64,000 nucleotides of DNA, taken from positions 38,290,194 through 38,354,193 of the forward strand of contig CP136069.1 of assembly GCA_032622095.1 (NCBI GenBank), in the 5' to 3' direction. Position 1 is the stretch's first letter. Each line of letters begins with the position of its first letter. Below the pieces are notes generated by a model. It worked only from the letters and a program-made list of their open reading frames with translations, was not told the origin of the DNA and made no database searches. This document shows positions 34,758 to 47,318 of the stretch, one piece after another. The DNA comes from Siphonodentalium dalli. Taxonomy: Eukaryota > Mollusca > Scaphopoda > Gadilida > Siphonodentaliidae. The position numbers and the translations under genes are program-made.

Positions 34758-35477
34758 TGTCACGCGAAGTGACACTGGTAACATAATTCGACATTCTGCA
34801 AGCTGCATCTACATGTATATACAGAGGATAGCTTCTTAGTTCTGCACGGACAGCATTATTTGATGAATATTTTCCAGCACCTAATAAACGTTTGCAACAT
34901 TTAATATGAACTGACTCACACGTTAGGCGATCGTGATTTTTAGATGTTATTTCGACACCCCACAGTTCACTGCCATATATATATAGGATTATTGGTTTGA
35001 TCCGTTTATGGAACAGTTTGAGTGGCGTTAACAGGGGGGGGGGGTGATGTATGGTTACACGCATCGAATAGTGATTGCATCGCTTTTAGCCCTTTTGCAC
35101 TTAAGTTTGTGATAGCTTTGTGAACTTGTCATTACTAGAAAAGGTTATTCCAAGGTAAGTATATATTCCCTGATATTTTCGAGTTTGGTCTCAGATATAT
35201 GAAAGGATGGAATTATTGTTGTTTGTCTCGCCCGAAAAATCATGCAATTAGTTTTTTCCGTGTTAAGTTCATTCGCATCAGTGTACATTTTCAGATGGTT
35301 TAGACAGTTTTGGAGTCTCGTTGAACTATCAGACAATACAACGAGGTCGTCAGCGAAAGGAATGTGATTGCATTGACTACCCCCGGTCGTCACTGGATCA
35401 CATGCACGATTCGTCAAAGATATTCCTAATGTCATCGATGAATATTTTGAATAAATTCGGTGATAATATATGTATGA
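34758..35477 (-). pseudogene. LINE reverse-transcriptase fragment (U2)
   Basis: Same fragment. The poly-G is 11 long, so the GSELWG part opens from a downstream ATG (open frame 34651-35064), but the internal stop and the FADD-side frameshift remain. Confidence 0.85.
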
Positions 35478-35735
35478 GGTGGTGAGGTTGAAAAGGACAT
35501 TTCAGATGTCGATGTGGTGCGGTGGTGGATTACATGGAATTACCTGGTTACTCCTAAAAGGAGGTTGCTCATATGTGGGCGTAAAGAAGAACAAGTAAGT
35601 AAGATATTCACAGTGTGACAGGAAGTGGAACCTGGGTGAACATTAATTTGCAAGTATGTATCACTGGTTAACCTTTTTACGGCGGGAGCCAAGCTGGTGC
35701 AGCATTAGCGATCCTGTGTCATTATATATATTCAA

Positions 35736-35993
35736 CCTTCCATGGCTGGAGCTTACTGGAATTTTGCCCAAACTATGTGCCAAATCCATTCGTTTATTTA
35801 TGACAGTCTTCCGTAGGGAGCCTCGCGTATACAGCAGAATGCACTGGCTTACAATGTCCAGATAAATATTGTTATAGGCCAATATGTATTCTTTTATGCG
35901 AGGCTCCCTATGGGAGACTCGCGTATATCAACGAATGCCTTTGGCACAGCTAGATTTTGCGCAAAATCCCAGTAAGCGGCAGTCATGGAAGGG
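35736..35993. mobile_element. Second TTAA-type MITE (U2)
   Basis: Same as 17939-18196, with TTAA at 35994-35997. Confidence 0.75.
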
Positions 35994-37765
35994 TTAATAT
36001 ATATTGTTTTGCAGAACGTGCTATTTCAGAAATACCGGTATATATGGTGTTGACTTTCATTAACAAGACCAGGGGCGCCGGAGGATAGGGTGCAGGTGGG
36101 GGGGGGGGGTACAGATATGAAACGAAACATTGCAATTTTGCCATTGCTGATACATTTATATTTGACAAGAATCGTTATTTTATAATTTTATTGAAGATAG
36201 CATTTAAACTCAACTTTGATTATATCGGCTTTTTAAATATAGTTAGGCAGCACCACGCAGGCTCCTTAGTGAATTTGGTTTTCAGTATAAATGCGATATT
36301 GACCTTAAAATGCGGCATCAATTCGTCAATTCTAAAACAATCTCTAATTTCAAACTATCGATTTGAACTAAATAATCATTATCCTTTGTAACAAATGTAT
36401 GGTTTAGTATTATAACAAACATGGCCACATTCACAATATGAAAGATAACACATCCTAATTATGTAAAAACAAATAGATGATTTTATTTAGTAAAACCACT
36501 TTGTCACATAATTAGAACATATCGCTCACATTGTGAGGTTGGTCAGGTGTTGCGAGAGTACGAAATCATACATTCGTTATGGAGGACAATGATTTTTAGA
36601 GAGAGAGAGAGAGGGAGAGAGAGAGATAGAGAGATATCTTTGTTACCTCCACGTATAGGAGAGATCGATATACATGACATATAAATACAGTTGGATTAAA
36701 GTGGGCCCCCCTGGCCAGTGTGGTGGGCCATTATGTACAAGTATGCAGGTTACAAAGACATACACACAGAAGGAGTTTTTCAAACTTTGTGGAACAACAA
36801 TGCAACGTTCAAATTGTTCCCATGCGGTAGATTTATTAAATTACTCAAGGTTATTGCCCAAGTTTGGAAATCAGATATTATTGAGACATCAGTCATCCCC
36901 ACCCACTGAAACGAATACCCCAGAAGGTGCTGACGGATGACATGTCTCACATTTACATTGCAGAAACTCTCAGAAAAAGCGGCCGCTCCACTGGTAAGTA
37001 AATTATGTTTAATAATTTAGATGGAACATTCTGGGTTAGAGCTAGCTTCGTCATCGCTGGTCGGCCTATATATCGGCATAATGTGTCATCCACCTCACCA
37101 ACTTAGCCGCATGAGGTTCATCAATGTTACAACACGAAATCCATATTTCGGAATTTAGTGACTCTGAAGCAAATTTTACATTATTTTGACTGGGATGATG
37201 GGGAAATTCCCAAATAATTTGAAAGAACGTTTGATTCATCCCTAACTTTTACCCAAAATAAAATAAACACTTTGAAACGTCATGCCGGACACAACATTGG
37301 TTCGAAATTTAAGAGCAAATATAGGATGAAATTGTTCTGATAGTTTGCTTTGTAACGAACATCTAAAAAAAATCCTGTGGCAGCCATTATTGCCTGTAAA
37401 AATCTCATAACAATAAGCCCATGCGTGTTCCTATGGCACCAGACGAATAACACGGCGTCAGCGAACTCACCTTTATGGACGGTGTAAACTGTTGTGTAAA
37501 GGGACCCAAAGGCACTCGAAGTGAGTGAGTGTGCAAAATATAAATAAAAGTCTGTAAAAACGTCACTATTATGAAGGACACGAATAAATAAACAAATTTT
37601 GTTCTTATATAAATTATAAAATGTTATCCAATAATTAACTTTCGCGTGTTGAAATCATTGTAAGGTAAACAAAACTGTTACAGTGATTTGTCAACATGCT
37701 AATCGCGTAGGAAGTTCAAATATTTTATTCCAAATATTATTTTGAGAATATGCTTCAATGCTTAG

Positions 37766-38021
37766 ACAAGCCTTGAAATAGTGTGTCTGTCATTTGCAGA
37801 ATGAGGTCCCCAGGGGGTGAATTTAGTGATGCTACCCCGCATAGCGGACTAGCATCACCAAATTCACCCTCTGGGGATCTAATTCTGCTTACACCTGAGC
37901 AGAATGAGGTTCCCAGAGGGTGAATTTGGTGATGCTAGCCCGCTATGCGGGGTAGCATCACTAAATTCACCCTCTGGGGACCTCATTCTGCAAACGACAG
38001 ACACACTATGTCAAGGCTTGT
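37766..38021. repeat. 256-bp double-hairpin palindrome (U3)
   Basis: Appears identical to the U2 copy. Confidence 0.85.
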
Positions 38022-38223
38022 GCTTAGACCTTTTACAATTTTTCATTGCTTGATGACAGTTGTTTTACAAACATTTATAATATTTATTTTATTTTTACGT
38101 GAACCCACTGCAAATGTATTATGTCCCTTTAAAGAAGATCCGTATGATTTGACTCCATATCCTGAATGTGTGTCTGTTCGAGACAGTCCAATCGTACACC
38201 TCTATACTGACCGTTTCAGATAA
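38008..38223 (+). CDS. Small ORF with signal-peptide-like N-terminus (U3)
   Basis: 71 codons, identical to U1 except SPIVHL for SPIIHL. The same caveats apply as for 2021-2236. Confidence 0.25.
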   Translation: MSRLVLRPFTIFHCLMTVVLQTFIIFILFLREPTANVLCPFKEDPYDLTPYPECVSVRDSPIVHLYTDRFR

Positions 38224-38733
38224 GTTTTCATAATTCTCATAACTCTCATATCGTTATTACATTCCCCAATCTGCCAGAAACTGAATTCACATCCACATTT
38301 TTAAAAGCCATCCTATACCGTGCGGTGTGACTAAACACCGCCCGGACCAGCCCGGACCAGCCCGGACCGCCCCTGTGGAGTATAGGGGTGATTTTAGTGG
38401 CAATATATGTGCAGGTGTGTCATGGAAACCCACACACGCACGGGCAGGGGTCGCGATCACACAGAAGTGTCGCTATAAACCCTCAGAATATGTTCGCCGC
38501 GAATGAAGCTAACAACCCGGACCGCCCCTGTTGCGTCTATGGGTGATTTTAATGTCCATATATGTGCGCGGGTGTCAATGAAACCCACATACGCACGGAG
38601 TGTGGTCACGGCCAAACAAAAGTGCCGATATTAACCCCTAAACTTGCCGTGTAGTGGCGTGCCTCTTTCTCATTGTGTGTTAATTGACATCGTGGACACC
38701 CTGGTGCACCGTTCTCCTATGGAATCCAGCGCC

Positions 38734-38737
38734 TTAA
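38734..38737. other. Empty TTAA insertion site (U3)
   Basis: Same uninterrupted agcgccTTAAtttatt as in U2. Confidence 0.9.
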
Positions 38738-38752
38738 TTTATTAGCTTCCTG

Positions 38753-39238
38753 TACCATCCCTGGTCAAGTGGTCCATCTAATCTGCTATGATGCTGGTGT
38801 CCCTGCTGAATTGATATGATGCTGGTGTCCCTGCTGAATTGCTATGATGCTGGAAGGCAAACTGATGCCGTTACGACACAATACCGATATGTTTTCCAAT
38901 GTTGTCATTTTCTCGTTGTTTGGCTAATTTGGGAAAAATCCGTGCCTGTATATGAAACAACAAGAGCATATGTATTCAATTCAATTCAATAATGATTGCG
39001 TTGGTGTTTGCAAAACGGCCTGAATAACCATCTTGATTATAGTCGAATTGCAACATATATATAAATATGTTTTTGAATGTGTTCAGATTATCCGAATACC
39101 GCGAAATTGAAAACTTAAGACAAAATGACGGTACTTTTTCTTAACAGCATCAGTTTTCTTTAACATGCATCACCATAGAAATTCAGCAGGAACCGCCCGC
39201 ATCATAGCACATCAGCAGGACCTCATAACCAGGGTGTA
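38753..39238. mobile_element. Inverted-repeat element with internal minisatellite (U3)
   Basis: Same as the U2 copy. Confidence 0.65.
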
Positions 39239-39607
39239 CAAACACCATCGTCATTTTCACTAGAATCTGTTTCCAGAGGCGATATTTCGTGGGAGAACAT
39301 GAATCAGTAATTTATTACGTGGGGGGGGGGGGGGGCGGAGTTAAACTGCGATTACGCGGATTATAGGTCATTATTGGTTTTGAATTGCACGTGGTCGCCG
39401 GTACCAGGTTTAAGGGGAGACACACGATTTGCATAAATCCAGCAAAAATGGCAAGTGATTTTCAACAAAGAGTTTCTCTGGATTTATCTGGCAAACAATC
39501 TCGAGTTTTTCATATCAGCATCTTCATTGTATATATAATCTGAGCAGTTATCAAGAGACAATAAAAACAACGGAATTTAATACATTTGAGGGGGGTGAAA
39601 ATATTAT

Positions 39608-39874
39608 TTAATTTTGTTCTCCCTTTCGGTACCAAGAACTGCTAGAATAATTAATAATTTCACACAAAACTGCAATCACCAAATAGCTTATTGCCTTGGC
39701 TCCATGAAAGGAGGCTTCATATCTTTCATAAAGTTGAGTTAGAATTGTAATTGCATAATATAGCATCATACCCCCATATATTACAATGAAGAATAAAGCA
39801 GTCACAAATATTCCAGCCCAATAGAAAACAGATGTTGATATGCAGTGTGGTCCACTCAAGCAGAGAGTAATCAA
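39608..39874 (-). CDS. Open frame with two hydrophobic segments, unknown (U3)
   Basis: Identical translation to the U2 copy. Confidence 0.25.
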   Translation of the reverse strand: MITLCLSGPHCISTSVFYWAGIFVTALFFIVIYGGMMLYYAITILTQLYERYEASFHGAKAISYLVIAVLCEIINYSSSSWYRKGEQN

Positions 39875-41064
39875 CTTGAATTAGGCCAGAGTTTTAAGAG
39901 AAATGGTGGTCAGCTTTAACTTGATTATGAAAACATGACCCATGCATAGGGGTGGCTTTCCGATAGTGTTTTGTTGTTTCATCAGGATACCAATCATTTA
40001 ATTGTACTACATGTAGATTGCATTCACCATATGCAGTGTCACATATTTATAAACACCCATTTATCCCGATACACATGAACAAATTATGCACAGGTGAAGT
40101 GAGAGGCGTGGATATATGTGGTCTGGTCTGTGCTGAGGTTGGTCTGTGCTGAGGTTATCCAAATAGGAAATCCAGCTGCACCCCATGTGAAGCAGACCGA
40201 AATATCCTAGTCTTAAAATATCATTTGCGCCCCCCCCCCCCCGCTGCAATTGAAATTATCCAACTGATGGTCATTTTAGTCCAAACCCATTGACATAAAG
40301 TAGGAACATATTCAACTTTTCGTCGAAAAGCAAACCATTTCACACTAAATACTGGTTGGAGTAGCAACATATCAGATCAAATTTTAACCTAGTTTTGCTG
40401 TGAAATGTTGTGTCAGTTATGCCATTTCCAAAAGATCTTATTTGTTTAACTCTCGAATCCGGTTAAAATTGCTTCCGGAATTAGAATTAAAATTTGTCAC
40501 GTGGCAGTCACCTCACATATGGACAAATCTCACATTCGAACATTTCGTTCTGATTAATTATCTGTATTGGCCTCCAGAGCACAACAGTAACAACAAATCG
40601 AATACAAGTGTTTCATTAATTTTGCCTCCATAATACAAATACTAATAATAGCTAATTATATTAGCACTCGCACCAATCGTACCAAACATCTATTATGTAG
40701 TGGCATTTCTTAAATACAAATTTTCCTCGACCAGTAGCCAACCTCGTTCTAGCCCGATAATCTCTGGAAGGCAATACATATTACGTACCTCAAAACTTAT
40801 CACCATGTAAATACGTTTGTATCGTCATCTTGATTTCATGTGTGTTGCTATATTGTATTGGGAGAGGTGCTTCATAAGTTGTAAGAAATTGCGCCCCAGT
40901 CCCTTTTGTATATTATGCAAATAAAATATGTTTCAAGTCAAGTCATGACATTTACAAATGTTAAACGATTTAGCCAAAACTCCATGTGTCACCATGTTTA
41001 TTTTTGGAATAGAGAGTCAGTTGAATTTCGCGTGTCTTCGGTGTTCATTCGGCCAGACGAAACG

Positions 41065-41069
<5 letters not shown>

Positions 41070-41133
<64 letters not shown>
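41070..41133 (+). repeat. (TC)n microsatellite (U3)
   Basis: Same locus, slightly shorter than in U2. Confidence 0.95.
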
Positions 41134-41135
<2 letters not shown>

Positions 41136-42383
41136 ACACACACTCCCCGCCTCTTGCTATCCCTAACACTATCTTCTCCCTGTTTCCATCCCTAACTCAA
41201 ACTTAGTTATATATCTCCATTTCTCCTAAAAACATTATACAATCATTTCCCGTTTGATCGATACCCCTCCCTCACTTATTGGGGAAGGGGCATGTCGCCA
41301 AAGAGGAGAATACTTCACATAAGCCCTCGGGCTTGTTGTCTGATCCCCATTTCCATACATTAACTCTTCTATTTTAGCATATTTGTATCATCTGTATATT
41401 ATGTTATGTTGGATTTGAAAATAAAAATATGTTTACACCAAACATGGCATTCGTGGCACCAAAACCAGCGTGAAAACGTCTACATGCATCATCGAAAGTA
41501 TCGCATTCTACAATACATATAAATATACAAGTAGGGATATTACATGATGTATTAGAGCAGGAGTGAACATTGAGTGTAATCATTTCAACACTATGAAGTT
41601 TCCAATAATTAGCAATATCTCCAACTCAAATTGCAATTTCATGTTGATATTTTCACCGAGATGTAATTATAAGTAATAATCTCGGTTCCCTAGTACAGTT
41701 ACAGTCTAATGCCATCTTACCGATTAACAAACCCTTTATAAATTAGGGCCCTGTGAATCTGCACTTTTCCACAAATGCGAAATCCGATATTGAATCAGGA
41801 CTCGGGAGGCAGATGTCAATATGGAAAAGCATCTCGCTGGGGGATAACATCCTATAGTCGCAAGAAAATCGAGATCCATACAATTCTTCATGCGCGATAT
41901 ACTCCTCTGTTGTAGAACCGGGGAAAACGCAGTTGTACCAGCACCAGCAGCTCGTCGGAGGACATTACATCATCGACCACTAGCTCACTCGCTGACTGCG
42001 GTGATGATTGATGGTGAGTATCTCCCGATAAACACACACTACCAAATTATACCAATCACTTCAAACCGGGTGGTTCGTGTTGCTACAGCTATACAGGTGA
42101 TGATGCAGATGGATCATAAAATTCCCTGACTGTTGGTTTTTACACAATTATAAAAGCTACGATTTCTTTATATGGTTAATATAATAGCTATTCGTTATTG
42201 TTACCAGTGGTAGTGTTCATTGTGCAAAAAGTCTCCATTGAACTAGTTATAAAACTCTAGGGCTCGTATTCACCAACTGAGTTTATGTACATGCATATAG
42301 TCCAGGTAGTTTATACTAGGCGGGGCTCAATGCGGAGCTATATATATGATGGCTGTCGATCGGAGATATATAATTATATTGTA

Positions 42384-42544
42384 TCTCACGTGACTTACCC
42401 GCCTTCTGATTGGCTGATAGCTGTACCCCTATTCCGTGTAGTGTTCGATCGTAAGATGGTCGACACTACACCCGGGCACTTCACACATGTAGTCCACTAC
42501 ACACATGCAGTCCCGGCCATATTACGTTTGTGACGTCACGGCTT
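42384..42544. promoter_or_regulatory. Promoter-like cluster (U3)
   Basis: Same motifs as U2, with the CRE at 42530-42539. Confidence 0.3.
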
Positions 42545-45020
42545 TGCGCTTGCAGTTGAACACTTGTGTTTCATGCTACGTACCCTATGTGGTACAAATG
42601 TAGGGGACGAATTCCACCTAATATTGCAATGCCCGTGTTTAAAAGACCTGCGAGTCAAATACATAAACAAATACTATTATTGTAGACCAAACACCATCAA
42701 ATTAAGCGAACATTTTAATGTAAACGACGTAAAACCTTGAAAACCTTTCTGTATTCATTAGACGGGTCCTGATTTTATTCAAAAACTCCTGAGGCATACT
42801 ATATACGCAATACATCAAAATCCGTCTTTTGTACAACCATGGGCTGTTCTCAATCAACTGTTTTATTAAAATATGTGTAATTTTCACCGCGCACCACTTT
42901 TGTAATTTGCACAGAAATGATATGCACTGTTCAATTGTATACCACCACGCTCTATTGTGTCATATTTGACGATTTGAGTGAATAAATAATTGAATTGAAT
43001 TGCTAAATGATTGAACATTCGATATTGTTTGCGTTACACGGAGTTAGCTGAGTTCACCAAATTTCCAGAATTTTTGGTTTTGTTGTTCGTACTGTGAGCG
43101 GAATCTTTGCGGTCGTTTAATTATAAACGTTATACACAACAGCGCTTCCGTATTTTACTTTGTCTCAAAAAGTCGCTCGGCTACCGGATGCAAATTTGAC
43201 AAATTCGCGTCCTTATTTTCGTTTGTTTTTGTACATTTCTAAATGGTAAGATTTTCCTTCTTCGTTGTGGTCACTTCGTTGTGATATACCAGGTTGAAAT
43301 ATTTATAATGTGAGTGAACACAGTGAACTTGTCAATTTGATCTTGAACACGTTGCAAATCAACTTCGAATTGCGAGATTCGTAAATGTAACAGGCCTCCA
43401 TATATAAGGCAATATGTCACCAGCTTTGTTGATAACACACGTTGTTCAATACAATATAATGAATAGAGCATGTCTTGTAGTTGACTACGCCAACTTAGTG
43501 CCCGGTGGGAGTGATGTAGTTGCCCAAACTCCATGCAGGGTTTACCTCCCTTGACGACTCGGTAAGACCGCAGATACCGGCGAAATTTTACACACAAAAT
43601 GTGTGTAAATTTGGACCGTAAGTTTGAAATGTCCCACTAAAACCGAAGAACTATATTTCGAAACGGTGTGATTCGGTTCTCCGATTACGTTATCATCACA
43701 AACGTCTAAACGCACGTGTACGACACTGTCACAACTCGCACGGCAAGTCAAACACAAGAGTTATAATTTGCTGCCATTTTGAATTGTAGCTTGCGAAAAT
43801 CGTCAACAAAACTATCGCTCTGATTTTCCATTCTGTCATTATGTTCAGTGCGGGAATTGTTCTCAATGCACATAGAAAATTTGACTTGGGAGCGCTCGGG
43901 TTTCGCCATTTTTGCTGGAAAACCCCATGATAAATATAGAAACACAGACTAGTACACAGCCGGTGACAGAGTCAGAAATGAAATATGACTGGTGCGCTCT
44001 AGTAGAGGTTGGTAGTTGCCAACGCGAAGCGGAGGTTACTACAACACTCCCAAGCGGCACTAAATTATCAACTCCAAACCATGCTCAATTCATTAAATTG
44101 TTTATTGGATAATATAGTACATTTATATCGGTGGAAAAATACATGCATATCTGTATAATAAATTTATATTATCCGGGCGAAGCCATGGTCATGTTGGTCC
44201 TCTTCTTGGCAACGCCCAGGTATATTAGAACCACTGCACTCCTATACTCCCCAAAGACATTTACTGTATCTCAAGTTTTGCTAGAGTTCCTAGATCAGGA
44301 TGCAAACTATGAATTATGTGAATTGGTTAGAATTTCATGTTATTGTATCATGAATTGTGGTGGAAGGGTTAAGAATTATTTTTCTTAACTTATTTACCAA
44401 CATTATGTTGAATTATTTCTTTATGGATTCAATTATCCAGAAATTATGACCTTCACGTATATTGAACACTTGTCTTTTTCAGAGGAAATGTGGTCTGGAG
44501 ATTTGGAAGTTACTTGGTGACCGGTAGCTGCATCATGTGCTTATCAACCAAGACTCATATTTGCCATCGATGTATTGAACTAACTACCTCACATGATGAA
44601 GACCCAACACTACCATCAATGTATTAGACTAACTACATCACCATTAGAATGAAATAAATTCATCATCTCAAATATTGTTATTTTCTTCTGCTGTATGCTT
44701 CTACAGCGAATCGCAAACTTCATGCCTCAAATTAAACACCGTGGCTGGATTCTTCATGTACGGTTTAACGACGGGAGTTGCGCTGGTGCAGCATTCTAGA
44801 TAATGTGCCAGTGCAGTCCCTTATACATACGAGCTAGTCTCCCATAGTATTAACTAAATATTGACAATTGCCACAGCTTATTCGCAGAAAACACCATTAT
44901 CTATTGGGGTGGGGTGGGGTGTACAATGACTCAATGCCTTCGAAGTGGGTTCATGCGAAATAACAAGAAAGCCTGTATAACAGCACCCATCTTATGAGAT
45001 TTTGCATGTCAAAACCATTG

Positions 45021-45186
45021 ATATAAGGATTAACTGTCATGTGGACTGTTTTTTATGGAGATGTAACCGTGAGGTAAGTGGTCATAACTTGTGTAAAACC
45101 AGAAGGGTTTTACATACAAGTTATGAACACTTACCTCACGGTTACATCTCCATAAAAACAGTCCACATGACAGTTAATCCTTATAT
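45021..45186. repeat. 166-bp hairpin (U3)
   Basis: Identical to the U1 copy. Confidence 0.85.
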
Positions 45187-46850
45187 TTATATACATTTAG
45201 CGAAAAAGCCACTTTTGTAAAAAAAAAAGTGTATCGTGACAAAACCAGCCCAAAATATCCCATAGCACCCTTGGCAAAAGTTAACAGGAAAAAAAAATTC
45301 TTTATATTGAAACCTGATGATTTAATTTAAGTCAATCCTGCGCGAGTCCAAATGCGCCCAAAACATTACGCGTTTTTCTTTCCGGTATCAATGACTTATC
45401 GATGTAATTATGGGCTTGCAGTTATGAGCTGTTGCGCGTTCACCGAGAAATAACTGCAACTAGTCACGTGGGCGCCGACCAATCGAAATGCTGGATTTAG
45501 TGATAATCACACTTAGTATGTAAATATATATAAATATTACTGTTACAGTGGAATTGTCGATAAAAGTCCAATTAGTCAAATAAGATACCAAAGTGTAAAC
45601 TAGACGGTAACATTGGAATAGTTCAAAGCAATGGAAACATATCCTCAGTGAAAATCATATCTGGACTAAAACATTCAAACTTACTGTTCGATTATCGATG
45701 TCTTTTGACAGATCACTGTCACAGTTTTGTTTACATAACACTAGTTTCAACACGCAAAAGTGTGTTATTGGAGAACTATCCATAATGAAAATGAGAACAA
45801 AGTATAGATATTTCTCCATGCTCCAAGTCAATTGTTATAGGTTAAAATAAGTTTTGTTCCCAGGGGAATAGATGGTCTATCTCTTTGTAAACATGTATTA
45901 TATAGTTACCGGGGTATAAAATATTAGATCTGAATCGAAGACTCCTGTCCGAAAATGCTTCTATCGATTAATATTAATTTTATTTCGAATATTTTCTGGT
46001 CTAAAAAGGTGTGGTTGTTTAGCTAACGACCAATAGTGGTTACTGTTAACAGAGACCAGCAATTTTATTGTGTAGTTTTGTCACAAATAAACATTAATTA
46101 TATAATCAGCAACAATCCGATCTCAGTCCCCGTATAGATTTCCATATTCAATGAGGTATCGGTATCGTAGCCGTTATCAACAAATAAATTCGTCCACGTA
46201 TATAATACTCCAGAATCATAAAGTTTACATCCGCGGTTTCTGCCACATTATCATTGTCAAAATTGTCAAAATTCCTCCCTTCACCATTTACTAATAACAA
46301 TACGTATATCTCGGCACAAAGTACAATATTCTTCCTTAATATACTCTTTTTTCAACCTCGATGTCCCCAAAATTTCAAATGCACACACACTTTCTAGATG
46401 CACGAACTAAAACACCGCACTTCGTGTCGCCTCTCGTCATATGTATACGTAATCCAATACGCATAAAGAGCGCTCGTTCAACGATAATTCTCTCGCACCT
46501 TCGCGTAGTATATGTGTTACCTTTGCTGATGCAATGAAAGGACGTTCAATGTATATTATATTGCGTGAAAAATATATTGACTATCACATTGATTATTAAC
46601 TATATTATGAACATCGCTCTTTTACGATTCCCATGTATTTGAGGGCGGCGACCTGTGATATTATATAGTTCGTATGTGACTGTTTCTGTTTGAAAATATC
46701 TTTCGGACAGGCATGTACGATATTTCGTCATTGCTGTGTGTGTTCGGGAGGGTTTATGTGGACACGCATGCCCATGTTCAGATCACATATATGCATGGCC
46801 GTCATACTAGCGTCTGATAAGTCTTGAACCAGCCAGACGATACAATATAT

Positions 46851-47008
46851 ACACAGAACGACACGATGTGTAAATGGGTTTGTCGATACGGCACGAGTGC
46901 TGTCGCGGAAGGATAGAACGAGAGGCGCTTGCGCCTCGAGTTTTATCCTTTCGCAACAGCACGAGTGCCGTGTCGACAAACCCATTTACACAACGTGTAG
47001 TTCTGTGT
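46851..47008. repeat. 158-bp hairpin (U3)
   Basis: Same as the U1 copy. The window ends before this position in U4. Confidence 0.85.
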
Positions 47009-47318
47009 TTATTACACGCTTCGAGTCCTAGAATCCGTGCATTAAAAATACAAGATTAGAAGGTTTATTTAGGCTCATACAGGGCGTGTTTGTCATGTGT
47101 GATGATTCTTTTATTTAAATAGTTCCAGTTTCATGGTTGAGTCGAACGTCATTTTACGTCAACGAGATGGGTATGGAACGTACGTTCCATACGGATTTGT
47201 AAATATGGAACAGCAATAACACTGTACTTCTAGGAACAAGCGTGAAATAAATGTGTATCCGATCATATGAATAGGTTTCATTGCCGCGTTAATGTCTACT
47301 CGAGTGGAATTATATAAC

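Larger units (their letters stand above)
18946..36742 (+). repeat. Tandem array unit U2 (17,797 bp)
   Basis: Second unit, collinear with U1 and almost identical to U3 and U4. Private features are a 43-bp substituted block at 20407-20449, gaggTgatattt near 21481 (gaggCgatattt in U1, U3 and U4) and gatgtcAcc near 28569 (gatgtcCcc in U1 and U3). It carries the empty TTAA site at 20937-20940 where U1 has a MITE. Confidence 0.95.

Noticed and set aside
18946-36742. rDNA, histone or snRNA repeat unit
   Set aside because: I saw no recognisable conserved rRNA, 5S, histone or U-snRNA sequence on either strand. Without a covariance search, small RNAs cannot be fully excluded.
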